This document shows positions 34,932 through 43,702 of a DNA stretch of 64,000 bases, in pieces. The notes under the pieces were generated by a model that was given only the letters and a program-made list of their open reading frames with translations, searched no databases and was not told where the DNA came from. Both the position numbers and the translations under genes were made by a program. The number at the start of each line of letters is the position of its first letter. The first letter of the stretch is position 1. Origin of the DNA: Methylobacterium radiodurans (lineage in GTDB: Bacteria; Pseudomonadota; Alphaproteobacteria; Rhizobiales; Beijerinckiaceae); assembly GCF_003173735.1 (NCBI RefSeq), contig NZ_CP029551.1, positions 3,620,001-3,684,000 on the forward strand. Reading direction: 5' to 3'.

Positions 34932-35966
34932 TCAGAGCCGCCGCCGCCGCGGACGGGGCCCGAGCAGCGTCGCGGCGCCGAGAGCGAGCCCCGCGGCGGC
35001 GAGGCCGGTCAGCGCCAGCGGGTGCAGGCTCGCCCGCGTGTAGGCGCTGGAGTTCAGCACCAAGGCGCCCTGGCCGCCGCGCACATCCCCGGCCCGGACG
35101 GGGGCGTGCAGGGCGCCCTCCGGGTGCTCGGGCGGCCGCGACCGCTTCTGGAAGGCGGTGATCGCCGGGGCGAGGTAGTCGAAGGCGCCCGGCGCGAACT
35201 CCTTGGTGGCGACCATCAGCTTGGCGGCGCCGCCGATATAGATGTCCCGCTGCGGGTGGACCGCGGCGTGCAGGATCGCGCGGGCCACCACCTCCGGCGC
35301 GTAGACCGGCGGCGGCAGCGTCGGCTCGCGCTCCATGTAGTTGCGGGCGCGCTGGGGCAGGGGGGTATCGACGGAGGCCGGCTTCACCAGGGTGACGGCG
35401 ACCGGCAGACCCTCCTGCAGCAGCTCCATGCGCAGCGCGTCGGTGAAGCCCTTCACCGCGTGCTTGCTCGCCACGTACATGCCCTGGAACGGGAAGGGCA
35501 GGTCGGAGGCGACGCTGCCGAGATTGATCAGCCCGCCGCCGCCGCGGCTGCGAAAATGGTCGACGGCCACCAGCGAGCCCAGCACCGTGCCCCAGAGGTT
35601 GGTGCGCAGCAGGCGCTCGTGGTCGGCGTCGCTGATCTGCCCGAGCGGCCCGTAGATCGTCAGGCCCGCCACGTTGACCCAGGTGTCGAAGCCGCCGAAG
35701 GCCTCGACCGCGCGGGCGGCGATCCGCTCCACGTCCGCGCGGGCGCCGACATCGGCCGGCACGTCGATGGCCTGCCCCCCGTCGGCCTCGATCCCGGCGC
35801 GGATCTCGGCGAGCGCGTCGGCGCTGCGGGCGGCGAGCACCACCCGCGCGCCCCGCGCCGCCGCCATCCGGGCGGTGGCCAGCCCGATGCCGCTCGACGC
35901 GCCGGTGACGACGACGACCTGTCGCGCCAGCGGCGGCCGGCGGCCGCTCCCCCCGGCTCCGCTCAC
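34932..35966 (-). CDS. SDR family oxidoreductase with C-terminal extension
   Basis: 344 residues, about 90 longer than a classical SDR. The cofactor motif VVVTGASSGIGLATARMAAA and the N-A-G block VNVAGLTIYGPLG are present, and the active site is YVASKHAVKGF with a Ser in NLGSVAS. The tail has a basic patch and ends with a membrane helix (LALTGLAAAGLALGAATLLG) followed by PRPRRRRL, so it is probably tethered to the inner membrane. It starts at GTG (35966), overlapping the stop of the DUF892 gene by two bases. Confidence 0.88.
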   Translation of the reverse strand: MSGAGGSGRRPPLARQVVVVTGASSGIGLATARMAAARGARVVLAARSADALAEIRAGIEADGGQAIDVPADVGARADVERIAARAVEAFGGFDTWVNVAGLTIYGPLGQISDADHERLLRTNLWGTVLGSLVAVDHFRSRGGGGLINLGSVASDLPFPFQGMYVASKHAVKGFTDALRMELLQEGLPVAVTLVKPASVDTPLPQRARNYMEREPTLPPPVYAPEVVARAILHAAVHPQRDIYIGGAAKLMVATKEFAPGAFDYLAPAITAFQKRSRPPEHPEGALHAPVRAGDVRGGQGALVLNSSAYTRASLHPLALTGLAAAGLALGAATLLGPRPRRRRL

Positions 35967-36472
35967 CGGTCGGCCTTCTCGCCCGCGGTGGTCAGCTCGA
36001 TGTAGCGCAGGGTCGTCGGCTTGATCAGCTCGTTCACCCGCTGGGCCATCGCCTGCTCCTCGCGCAGCGACTGCTGGAAGCCGGTGTTGTGCGCGCCCTG
36101 GCCGGCGGCGTCCGCGATGGTCAAGAGCGAGGTGTAGGCCGCGATCTCGAAGTTCTCGAAGGCGTGGTTGGCGTAGGTGTTCTTCAGAATCTCGTCCTGG
36201 GCCGGGGTGTGGCCGAGCGCCATCATGTTGCCGACGAAGCCGAGGATGCCCTCCTTGATGGTCGAGGGGCTCTCGGAGAGGCTGCCCAGAGCCTCCTCCA
36301 GGCGCTGGCGCTGGCCGTGGGTCTCCTCGACGTGGCGGCGCAGCGCGTCGGCCATCTCGGGGTAGCGCTCCAGCCGCTCGATCTGCCGCTCCATGATCTG
36401 CAGCGCCTGCATCTCCAGGGCGTGGGTGTTCTTGAGGGCCGTCACGTAGATCGCGCGGGTGTCGAGAGTCAT
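35963..36472 (-). CDS. Ferritin-like DUF892 (YciE/YciF) protein
   Basis: 169 residues, a four-helix ferritin-like protein: TRAIYVTALKNTHALEMQAL, then ERLERYPEMADALRRHVEET, NHAFENFEIAAYTSLLTIAD and a final TTLRYIELTTAGEKADR. Members respond to osmotic or general stress and may bind iron; Glu/His positions on helices 1-3 fit metal binding. The ATG at 36472 begins MTLDTRAIY. Stop and start overlap with the SDR gene, so the two are translated together. Confidence 0.85.
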   Translation of the reverse strand: MTLDTRAIYVTALKNTHALEMQALQIMERQIERLERYPEMADALRRHVEETHGQRQRLEEALGSLSESPSTIKEGILGFVGNMMALGHTPAQDEILKNTYANHAFENFEIAAYTSLLTIADAAGQGAHNTGFQQSLREEQAMAQRVNELIKPTTLRYIELTTAGEKADR

Positions 36473-36582
36473 CGGAATCGTCTCCTCGGATGGCGTGCCG
36501 GCGGGCGGCACTGAAGGACCGTCCGGACATCAGCGCGCCGCGGTGCGGCCAAGTTTCCGGAACGATGCACGGAAGGGTTGCG

Positions 36583-37509
36583 TCATTCGGTCCGGAGCAG
36601 GTGCAGGCTGAACAGCCCCTCCGGGTCGAGCCAGACCCGCTCCGGCAGCCAGCCGGCCCGCTCGGCCAGCGCCCGGAAGGCGTCGGGCGGGTACTTGTGC
36701 GAGGTGTCGGTGCGGACGCTCTCGCCGTCGGCGAAGGGGAACGCGTCCCCGTCGAGCCGGATCGCCTGCGCCCCGCGCGCGACCAGATGCGCCTCGACGC
36801 GGAACGGATCGGGCTCGATCCGCACGGCGTGCGCGAAGCCTTCGGGATCGAGCGCCGCGCCGAGTTCGCGCCGCATCCGCACCAGGATGTTGCGGTGGAA
36901 GGCCGCCATCAGGGGACCGCCGTAGCTGCGGCGCAGCCGGGCCTCGTCCCGGGTAGGATCGACCCCGACGAGGAGGCGGGAGGGCCCGAGCGTGTCGCGG
37001 ATGCGGGCGAGGAGGCCCTGCGCCGCTTCGGGCGCGAAATTGCCGATGCTGGTGCCCGGGAAGAAGCCGAGGACCGGCCCGTCGTCGAGCCGGACCGGCA
37101 GGCGCACCGGGCCGCCGTAATCGGCGCAGACCGGGGTCATGGCGACCGCCGGATAGTCCGGCGCAAGCCGGGCCACGGAGGCCTCGAGGTAGTCGCGGGA
37201 GATGTCGAGGGCGAGGTAGCGGGCCGGGCGGTCGAGGGCGTCGAGGAGGGTGCGGACCTTGCGGCTCGCGCCGCTGCCGTACTCGACCACGCTGGCGCCG
37301 GGGCCGACGAGCCCGGCGACCTCGGCGGCCACCGCCGGCAGCAGCGCGGTCTCGCGGCCGGTCGGGTGGTAGTCGGGGCTGTCGCAGATCCGGTCGAACA
37401 GGACCGAGCCGGCCTCGTCCCAGAGCCAGGTGCCGGGCAGGGTGCGGGGCCGGGCGGAAAGGCCCGCGCGCACCGCCTCGGCGAAGGCCTCGCGGGGCGC
37501 GTCCGCCAT
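36583..37509 (-). CDS. egtD: EgtD-like amino-acid betaine methyltransferase with altered pocket
   Basis: 308 residues, a full-length member of the histidine N-alpha-methyltransferase (EgtD) family. LPGTWLWDEAGSVLFDRICD, VVEYGSGASRKVRTLL (SAM site), FFPGTSIGNFAP (Asn157) and VDPTRDEARLRRSYGG (Tyr196) are family hallmarks. Two substrate residues differ from histidine-specific EgtD: the Met of the I-E-M-x-L motif is Ala240 (RVEAHLVA), and the Glu of T-E-x-S is Asp268 (VRTDTSHKY); Ser270 is kept. It trimethylates an amino acid; whether this is histidine is uncertain. EgtB is not adjacent. It is the last gene of a three-gene operon, 3 bases after the upstream stop. Confidence 0.85.
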   Translation of the reverse strand: MADAPREAFAEAVRAGLSARPRTLPGTWLWDEAGSVLFDRICDSPDYHPTGRETALLPAVAAEVAGLVGPGASVVEYGSGASRKVRTLLDALDRPARYLALDISRDYLEASVARLAPDYPAVAMTPVCADYGGPVRLPVRLDDGPVLGFFPGTSIGNFAPEAAQGLLARIRDTLGPSRLLVGVDPTRDEARLRRSYGGPLMAAFHRNILVRMRRELGAALDPEGFAHAVRIEPDPFRVEAHLVARGAQAIRLDGDAFPFADGESVRTDTSHKYPPDAFRALAERAGWLPERVWLDPEGLFSLHLLRTE

Positions 37510-37512
37510 CGC

Positions 37513-38457
37513 TCAGGCCTCCCGGGTCGCGACGAGGACGGCGAGCGCGATGCGGTCGGCCCGGGCGTAGATCGGGTCCGCCAGTTCCTCGCCGTAGGCG
37601 TCCGGGTCGTATTCCCGGTAATGGGCTGAGAGGCCGGCGCGGGCGCAGGCCGTCAGCGCCGCCTCGCGGAACGGGTCCTCGCCCTCGACGATGACGGAGC
37701 CCGTGAACAGCACCAGGGCGCCGCGCGGGTTGAGGCGCGCGGCCGCGGCCTCGACCACGGCGAGCGACAGGCCCTCGCCGAACGCGCCCCCGCCGTGCCG
37801 GTAGGTGCGCCCTTGCGCGTCGAGCATGAAGGGCGGGTTCGAGACCACGAGGTCGAAGCGGCCCTCGGTACCCGAGAGGAGGTCGCTCGATACCGGCACC
37901 GTGCCGGTGACGCCCGCGAGCCGGGCGTTGAGCGCCGCGGCTGCGAGCGCGTTCGGGTTGATGTCCACGAGCAGAACCTCGGCCCCGGGCGCGCGCTTGG
38001 CGACCGCGATGCCCGCCGCCCCGCTGCCGCAGCCGATATCGACCGCCCGCCGCACCGGCGCCTCGCGCCCCGCGAGATACTGGGTCACGGACGCCACGAA
38101 GCGCATGGTGTCGGGCCCGAAGAACACGGCGTCCTGGGCGGTCGGCGGGTAGGCCGCGTGCACGAACAGCTCGCCGTCGAGGCTCGACAGGCGGATCGTG
38201 GCGCGCCAGAGCTCGCCCGCCGGCACGAGGATCCCGGCCTCGCGCATCAGCCGGAAGAGGTCCGGCGGCACGAGATCCTCCGCGAAGGGCCGGCTCCAGC
38301 CGAACACGTCGCGCAGCGACCGGGCGGGCGCGTCGCCCATGCGGCGGGCGACATGCGCGTGGGTCGCGGGCGTCACCGTGGTGAAGGCGTAGTCCCGGGC
38401 GCGCAGGGCCTCCGCCAGGGCCACGAGGGCGTCGTCCGAGGTCCAGAGCGCGCTCAC
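37513..38457 (-). CDS. Class I SAM-dependent methyltransferase, PrmC/small-methyltransferase-like
   Basis: 314 residues. AVDIGCGSGAAGIAVAKRAP is the SAM site, VLLVDINPNALAAAALNARL its acidic loop, and FDLVVSNPPFMLD the N-P-P-(F/Y) catalytic motif of N-methyltransferases that act on glutamine, adenine or guanine. The N-terminal ~130 residues (FGWSRPFAEDLVPPDLFRLM) are not the release-factor-binding domain of PrmC, so the substrate is likely different. It starts at GTG (38457), overlapping the stop of the GntA-like gene, and ends 3 bases before egtD. Confidence 0.88.
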   Translation of the reverse strand: MSALWTSDDALVALAEALRARDYAFTTVTPATHAHVARRMGDAPARSLRDVFGWSRPFAEDLVPPDLFRLMREAGILVPAGELWRATIRLSSLDGELFVHAAYPPTAQDAVFFGPDTMRFVASVTQYLAGREAPVRRAVDIGCGSGAAGIAVAKRAPGAEVLLVDINPNALAAAALNARLAGVTGTVPVSSDLLSGTEGRFDLVVSNPPFMLDAQGRTYRHGGGAFGEGLSLAVVEAAAARLNPRGALVLFTGSVIVEGEDPFREAALTACARAGLSAHYREYDPDAYGEELADPIYARADRIALAVLVATREA

Positions 38458-39356
38458 GGCTTCTCTCCGTTCGTGTCGCTGTCCGTCTCGGCGTCCGTCC
38501 TGGCGGCCGCATCCGGGGCGGCCCCGTCGAGGCGGCGCGCGTCGAAGGCGCCCGCGCGGAGATCCCGGGCCACCGCCGCCCAGTCGGCGCCGGGCTCCGG
38601 GCTGCCGCGCCGGAACGGGCAGGCCCAGTCGGCCGGCACCGCGCGCCCGCTGTACTGCACCGCCTCCGAGCGCTCGCCGTGGCGGGCGAGCATCGGGTTG
38701 ACGGAGCCCGCCAGGTCGGCGTCGCGGGCCAGGATCGTCTCGCGCAGGCGCTCGTAGCGCCCTTCCGCCCGCAGGCGCTCGAACTGGTCGTGCAGGTTGA
38801 AGACGAGGACCGGCGCCTCGAAGCGGCGGGCGAGCCGGCTCGCCCGCGGGTGCAGGCCGACGATGAAGAAGGCCTCGCCCGCGAGGCTCAGGGAGAAGTG
38901 CGGGTCCTCCGGATCGTCGGCGACGCGCGGGTCGGCGGCGTGGCCGATGCGGCAATCCTGGTCGGCGAGCGCCTGGGCACGGGCCCAGAGCGCGGCCTCG
39001 AACGCCTCCTCCGAGAGGTCGTGCGGGCCCTCGAACACCACCGCGAAGCTCTGGAACAGGTCCGCGCGCGCCTTGTAGCGGCCGATGAAGGCGAGCAGCG
39101 CCGCGTAGAGCCGCGCGTCGCCGCCGCCGTCCGTGATGTCGCGCGCGACCGCGATGCGCAGGCGCCCGCGGGTGAGGGCGGACTTGGCTCCGACGCAGGG
39201 GAAGGGCGGGTTGCGGATGAAGGCGCGGAAGCGCTCGGCCAGGGGATGGCCGGCATCGTCCGCGGGAAGGCGCAGGGAGGACTGAGGGAATCCGGGACGC
39301 TGAGGAACCTGTGGCGGGGCGGCTACCTGTTGCATGGGCACCTGTGGCTGTCGCAC
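38454..39356 (-). CDS. YqcI/YcgG family haem protein, GntA-like N-hydroxylase
   Basis: 300 residues. FRAFIRNPPFPCVGAKSALT is the family's P-C-x-G-A-K block, FSLSLAGEAFFIVGLHPRAS then RLARRFEAPVLVFNLHDQFE the central core, and RDADLAGSVNPMLARHGERS the C-terminal block. The family includes GntA, a haem-dependent enzyme that N-hydroxylates an arginine derivative in guanitoxin synthesis, so oxygenation of an amino-acid nitrogen is a reasonable guess. Other gnt genes are absent. It is first in the operon and overlaps the methyltransferase start by two bases. ATG at 39335 is an alternative start. Confidence 0.82.
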   Translation of the reverse strand: MRQPQVPMQQVAAPPQVPQRPGFPQSSLRLPADDAGHPLAERFRAFIRNPPFPCVGAKSALTRGRLRIAVARDITDGGGDARLYAALLAFIGRYKARADLFQSFAVVFEGPHDLSEEAFEAALWARAQALADQDCRIGHAADPRVADDPEDPHFSLSLAGEAFFIVGLHPRASRLARRFEAPVLVFNLHDQFERLRAEGRYERLRETILARDADLAGSVNPMLARHGERSEAVQYSGRAVPADWACPFRRGSPEPGADWAAVARDLRAGAFDARRLDGAAPDAAARTDAETDSDTNGEKP

Positions 39357-39811
39357 GGGCGCGACCGCGCGGCTGCGCCCGGCAATTACGGCTCAGTCCA
39401 GATCGGACATGGAGAGGTCGAGCGCCCGCTCATGCGGTGTCGATCTGGGCAGAGAACCGAAGCCGCACAGGATGGTTCCGAACGATTGACGGCGTCCGAT
39501 GCGACAAATGCTTTCCGCACTTGAGGAATTACAGCCGCGCACCTGATTTATGTTAGGAAGATCTGGAAGCGGGACAGCGTTCCGGCCCGACAAGAACGGC
39601 AACGCATCGGTCCGGCCCGCTTCCGCTCGATCCATATGCTGACCCGGAGCGCGCACGCGCCTGCGGGGCAGGGACCTCCAGGGGGTCGCAGATCCCGCAC
39701 GGGGGTGGCGCAGGACGCGACCCCTGCCCCATGCACAGCCCCGCCGCCCCTCCCTGCGCTCGGGGAGGAGCGGGCCGGACCCGCATCCGAAGCGCTCGCG
39801 CGGAACGCGTC
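39357..39811. promoter_or_regulatory. Upstream region of the GntA-like operon
   Basis: 455 bases without a supported gene. An A/T-richer patch at 39520-39560 (GAGGAATTACAGCC, then CTGATTTATGTTAGG) is the likely promoter area for the minus-strand operon. Short frames at 39540-39790 are Pro/Arg-rich with no protein character. Confidence 0.4.
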
Positions 39812-41488
39812 TCAGGCGGCGCGCACGGTGGAGAGGAAGCGCCGCACCTCCGCCGAGAGATGTTCGGACTGGCGCGAGAGGTCCGAGGCCGAGGCCAACA
39901 CCTGCGCCGCCGCAGCCCCGGTCTCCTCGGCCGCGCCCGCCACGCCCGCGATGTTCGTGGTCACCTCGCCGGTGCCGGCCGACGCCTGGGCGACGTTGCG
40001 CACGATCTCCTGCGTCGCCGCGCCCTGCTCCTCCACGGCGGCCGCGATCGCGTTGGCGACGTCCGAGATCTCGCGGATGCGCGCACCGATCCCGCCGATG
40101 GCGCCCACCGCCTGATCCGTCGAGCCCTGGATCCGGCCGATCTGGCTGGTGATCTCCTCGGTGGCGCGCGCGGTCTGGTTGGCGAGTTCCTTGACCTCGG
40201 CGGCCACCACCGCGAAGCCGCGCCCCGCCTCGCCGGCCCGCGCCGCCTCGATCGTCGCGTTCAAGGCCAGGAGATTGGTCTGGCCCGCGATCTGCGAGAT
40301 CAGCGCCACGACGTCGCCGATGCGGCTGGCCGCCTGCGCCAGATCCTGCACGAGGCCGGCCGTGGCGGCGGCCTCGGCCACCGCCGCCTGGGCGAGGCTC
40401 GCCGACCCCGAGACCTGCCGGCCGATCTCGGCCACCGACGAGCCCAGCTCCTCGGCGGCGGCCGCCACCGTGTTGACGTTCTGGGCCGCCTGGGTGGCGG
40501 CGGCCGCCACGCCGGTGGATTGGGCGGCGGTCTCGTCCGCGGTGGCACTCATGCCCTGGGCGGTGGCCTGCAGCTGGCCCGCCGCTGCGGAGACCGTGCC
40601 GACGATGCCGCCGACCGCCTGCTCGAAGCCGTCCGCCATCTGGCGCATGCCGGCCTTGCGCTGCTCTTCCGCCGAGGCGCGGGCGAGCGCCGTCTCCGCC
40701 TCCAGCTGGCGGCTGCGGATCAGATTCTCCTTGAACACCTGCACGGCGCCCGCCATCGCACCGATCTCGTCGCCGCGCCCGCCGTAGGGGATCTGCGAAT
40801 CCGTGTCGCCGCCGGCGAGAGCCCGCATCGCCGCGGTCATGCGCTCGATCGGCCGCGACACGCCGAGGAGGCAGAAGGCCATCGCGCCGAGCGCGATCAG
40901 CACGGCGACGCCGAGCATCAGCACCGTCGCGCGGGTGGCCGAGGCCTGCTCGGCGCGGACCTCCGCGTCGGCCGTCTTGGCGGCCGCGAGGTTGACGTCG
41001 ACGAGCGCGCGCGCCGCACCCGAGCCCGCGAGGTAGTTGGCGTTCATCGGCCCCCGGAAGAAGGCCATCGCCTCCGCGTGGCGCTCGGACGGGAAGGCCC
41101 GCAGCCGGTCCCAGTCCGGCTTCATCAGGGCGAGCTTGGCCAGGAGGTCGTCGTAGATCCTCTGCTCAGCGGCCGAGGTGACGCGCGCCCGGTAGGCCTC
41201 GATCTGACCGTTCCGGTCGTCGGAGAACGCGACCGCCTTGGCCAAGCTCTCGGCCCGCTCGGTCTCGCTCTCGGCCGTGACGTACCGAAACTGCCAGAGC
41301 CGCGTCCGGATGATCGTGGCGTTGATGCCGTGCGCGGCATTCACCGACGGGATCGTGTCGTCGAGCAGCAGCGTGGTGCGGGCCGCGACCGCGTCGAGCT
41401 TGACGAGCGCCAGACCGCCCTGCGCCAGCGCCAGGACGAGCATCAAGCCGAACAATCCGGCCAACCACTGCTTGAGATTGAGCCCCAT
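39812..41488 (-). CDS. Methyl-accepting chemotaxis protein
   Basis: 558 residues. TM1 is at about 8-30 ([20 protein letters not shown]), a periplasmic four-helix-bundle sensor of about 150 residues follows, TM2 is at about 188-208 ([20 protein letters not shown]), then HAMP ([19 protein letters not shown]). The signalling domain at about 290-545 has the hairpin tip [20 protein letters not shown] followed by [20 protein letters not shown]. It would feed CheA/CheW. The ligand is unknown. The C-terminus lacks the NWETF methyltransferase tether. Confidence 0.95.
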   Translation of the reverse strand: MGLNLKQWLAGLFGLMLVLALAQGGLALVKLDAVAARTTLLLDDTIPSVNAAHGINATIIRTRLWQFRYVTAESETERAESLAKAVAFSDDRNGQIEAYRARVTSAAEQRIYDDLLAKLALMKPDWDRLRAFPSERHAEAMAFFRGPMNANYLAGSGAARALVDVNLAAAKTADAEVRAEQASATRATVLMLGVAVLIALGAMAFCLLGVSRPIERMTAAMRALAGGDTDSQIPYGGRGDEIGAMAGAVQVFKENLIRSRQLEAETALARASAEEQRKAGMRQMADGFEQAVGGIVGTVSAAAGQLQATAQGMSATADETAAQSTGVAAAATQAAQNVNTVAAAAEELGSSVAEIGRQVSGSASLAQAAVAEAAATAGLVQDLAQAASRIGDVVALISQIAGQTNLLALNATIEAARAGEAGRGFAVVAAEVKELANQTARATEEITSQIGRIQGSTDQAVGAIGGIGARIREISDVANAIAAAVEEQGAATQEIVRNVAQASAGTGEVTTNIAGVAGAAEETGAAAAQVLASASDLSRQSEHLSAEVRRFLSTVRAA

Positions 41489-41662
41489 CGAAATATCCTT
41501 CTCGGTTCACCCGAAGCCTCTCGATCCTCCTCTAATGAAAGACGGTTAACGATCATCGAACACATGCTACCCGGACAAGAAGCCGGAGAAGCCTCTTTTT
41601 GTCGATGCTCGTTTTAATTCCGCTCCGCCGATCCTACCTGAAGTCTCAACTTGCGGACTCTC

Positions 41663-42349
41663 TCACGCTCCGAACGTGAATTCTCCAGGCCTCTGCGACA
41701 TCAGACCTGCGGCCATGGCCCGGACGAGCGTTTCGAGCTGCACCCGCAGAGTCGCGGCGGGCAGCGCCATGCGCTGCTCGTCGAGTCCCAGCGCGACGAT
41801 GCCGTGGGTGGCCGAGAACAGGCTGCGGGCGAGCAGGCTGCGCTCCGGCTCCGGCAGGTCGGGGCGGAGAGCGGCGAGGGGGCGCTCGATGCGGCTGAAC
41901 AGGCGCGCCTGCTCGGCCACGTACCAGTCCGGCGCCCGCTGGCCAGGCGGCGGGCGGTGCCGGAACAGCGCGTCCCAGCGCAGCGGATGCGCCTGCGCGA
42001 AGGCCAGATAGGCGAGGCCGAGCCGCACTAGCGCGTCGGCGGCCGCGCGCGGGTCAGCGGTCGCTCCTACAGTCCCTCCTCCGGCCGGCCGGTCGGGAGC
42101 CGGCGCGTCCACGGGCCCCAGGGCCGCGTCGAACAGGTTCAGGGTGCGCAGGTTCACCGCCAGCGCCAGGGCGTCGAGATCCGGGAAGACGGTGTAGATC
42201 GCCCCGACCGCGCAGCCCGCCGCCCGCGCCAGGTCCCGCGCCCGGAGGGCGGCGAGGCCCTGCTCCGCGACCGTGCGCTCGGCGGCGCCGATCAGCGCCT
42301 CCCGCAGGGCCGCGCGGCGCTCCCCGCGCCGGTCCGCGGACGGATCCAT
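41663..42349 (-). CDS. TetR/AcrR family transcriptional regulator with WHG-type C-terminal domain
   Basis: 228 residues. RREALIGAAERT-type helix 1 (RRAALREALIGAAERTVAEQ), then LRARDLARAAGCAVGAIYTV with FPDLDALALAVN, is the TetR DNA-binding domain. The ligand domain has YLAFAQAHPLRWDALFRH and FSATHGIVALGLDE, typical of the WHG C-terminal family. It is divergent from pspA with two identical palindromes between them, so it probably represses both itself and the pspA-yiaAB pair. A GTG 45 bases upstream is an alternative start. Confidence 0.88.
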   Translation of the reverse strand: MDPSADRRGERRAALREALIGAAERTVAEQGLAALRARDLARAAGCAVGAIYTVFPDLDALALAVNLRTLNLFDAALGPVDAPAPDRPAGGGTVGATADPRAAADALVRLGLAYLAFAQAHPLRWDALFRHRPPPGQRAPDWYVAEQARLFSRIERPLAALRPDLPEPERSLLARSLFSATHGIVALGLDEQRMALPAATLRVQLETLVRAMAAGLMSQRPGEFTFGA

Positions 42350-42442
42350 CCGCGGATCCTCGGGTCGGTCCCCGCCCGAGCCGCCGCTCACGCCCGCGTC
42401 CCTGCGCGGCGCGGGCGCGCCGCAGGAGGTGCCGCAGCGCAC

Positions 42443-42491
42443 TGAACATCGTTCATAACCGTGCGACCTATCGGTTCGTGAACATCGTTCA
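42443..42491. promoter_or_regulatory. Pair of TetR-type operators
   Basis: TGAAC-ATC-GTTCA occurs twice in exact copy, at 42443-42455 and 42479-42491, with centres 36 bp apart. The second extends to a 15-bp perfect palindrome (GTGAACATCGTTCAC). They lie in the 159-base spacer between the divergent TetR gene and pspA. Two dimers could bind on similar faces of the helix. Confidence 0.85.
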
Positions 42492-42508
42492 CGGAGTGGA
42501 GCGATCCC

Positions 42509-43234
42509 ATGTTCAAGCTGTTCGAGACCCTGTTGCGTGGCCAGGCGGCGCGGGCCGCCGAGGAGATCTTCGACCGTAACGCGCTGCTGATCCTGGACCA
42601 GCAGATCCGCGAGACCCGCGCCGGGCTGGAGCGGGGCCGGCAGGCGCTCGCCGCGGCGGTGGCGGGCGACCGCGCCGAGGCGCGCCGCCTGGAGGAAGCG
42701 GAGGCGCGCATCGCCGCGCTGGAGGCGCAGGCGGTCGCAGCCCTCCGGGGCGGGCGCGACGACCTCGCGACGGAGGCGGCCGCCTCGATCGCGGACCTGG
42801 AGGCCGAGCGCGACGCCCTGAAGGCGGCCCGGGCCCGCTTCGCGGCCGAGATCGGGCGCATCCGCGCCCGCGTCGCCGACGCGACGCGGCGGCAGGCCGA
42901 GCTGGAGCGCGGCCGGCGCGTCGCCGCCGCGCAGGAGGCGGTCCGCCGCCTCGGCGCGGGCGCCGCCCGGCAGGACGCCGCCACCCTGCGCGAGGCCGAG
43001 GCGACGCTGGCGCGCCTCGGCGCCCTCCAGGCCGAGGCCGCCGACACGGAGGCCGCGCTCGCCGAGGCCGAGCCCGGCCGGGACATCGGCGCGCGCCTGG
43101 AGCGGGCGGGCTTCGGTCCGGCCCCGGGCTCGGCGGGCACGCCGACCGGCGGCGCGGTGCTGGAGCGCCTGCGCCGGCGCGCAGCCGAGCCGGTCTCCGA
43201 GCCGGCCGCCGAAACAGTGTCCGCGACCGCCTGA
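42509..43234 (+). CDS. pspA: PspA/IM30 family protein
   Basis: 241 residues. [20 protein letters not shown] is the N-terminal amphipathic helix, followed by a long coiled coil to about residue 190 ([20 protein letters not shown], then [24 protein letters not shown] repeats) and a flexible acidic end. PspA binds stressed inner membranes and limits proton leak. The usual partner PspF is absent; control appears to rest with the divergent TetR protein. yiaAB follows after 48 bases. Confidence 0.88.
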   Translation: MFKLFETLLRGQAARAAEEIFDRNALLILDQQIRETRAGLERGRQALAAAVAGDRAEARRLEEAEARIAALEAQAVAALRGGRDDLATEAAASIADLEAERDALKAARARFAAEIGRIRARVADATRRQAELERGRRVAAAQEAVRRLGAGAARQDAATLREAEATLARLGALQAEAADTEAALAEAEPGRDIGARLERAGFGPAPGSAGTPTGGAVLERLRRRAAEPVSEPAAETVSATA

Positions 43235-43282
43235 CCCGTCCGCCGATCCATTCCCCGCGTCCGATTCCCAGGAGACACGACC

Positions 43283-43558
43283 ATGACCCACGAGCAGACG
43301 CAGCAGCACTCCTCCGGCTGGGTGAGCTTCACCTACGCCTCGTTCCTCGGCTCCATCGCGATGGTGGCGCTCGGCATCGTGTTCATGCCGATCGACATCT
43401 GGCTCAAGGGCTACTTCGCCATGGGCACGGTGATGCTGATCCAGTCCTGCGTGACGATGACCAAGACGGTGCGCGACGTCCACGAATCCCGCCGCATGGT
43501 CAACCGCATCGAGGACGCCCGCACCGAGCGCCTGCTGATGACGGCGACCAAGGAGTAG
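43283..43558 (+). CDS. YiaA/YiaB two-helix membrane protein
   Basis: 91 residues with the YiaAB domain: [20 protein letters not shown], then [20 protein letters not shown] and [19 protein letters not shown]. Two membrane helices are followed by a cytosolic charged tail. The family is linked to envelope stress and phage-shock-like systems. Being in one unit with pspA under a TetR regulator supports a membrane-stress role. Confidence 0.9.
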   Translation: MTHEQTQQHSSGWVSFTYASFLGSIAMVALGIVFMPIDIWLKGYFAMGTVMLIQSCVTMTKTVRDVHESRRMVNRIEDARTERLLMTATKE

Positions 43559-43573
43559 GGGCACGCCCTCGGC

Positions 43574-43609
43574 GGCCCTCCCGTGCCTCTGCGGAGGCGG
43601 GGGAGGGCC
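43574..43609 (+). terminator. Hairpin after yiaAB
   Basis: GGCCCTCCC (43574-43582) pairs with 43601-43609, and inner GCCTC (43585-43589) with GAGGC (43594-43598), loop TGCG. No T run follows; it may act with Rho. Confidence 0.6.
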
Positions 43610-43702
43610 ACCCGCTTGAGTCCGGCCCCGCATCCGCGATACCGCCGGAGGCCGATGCGCGGATGGTGCGGGGATGGTGGGAGTCTTGCGAGGGCGCTCC
43701 GC

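Noticed and set aside
39548..39786. Two short minus-strand frames between the chemoreceptor and the GntA-like operon
   Set aside because: Pro/Arg/Cys-rich, overlapping each other, without ribosome sites.
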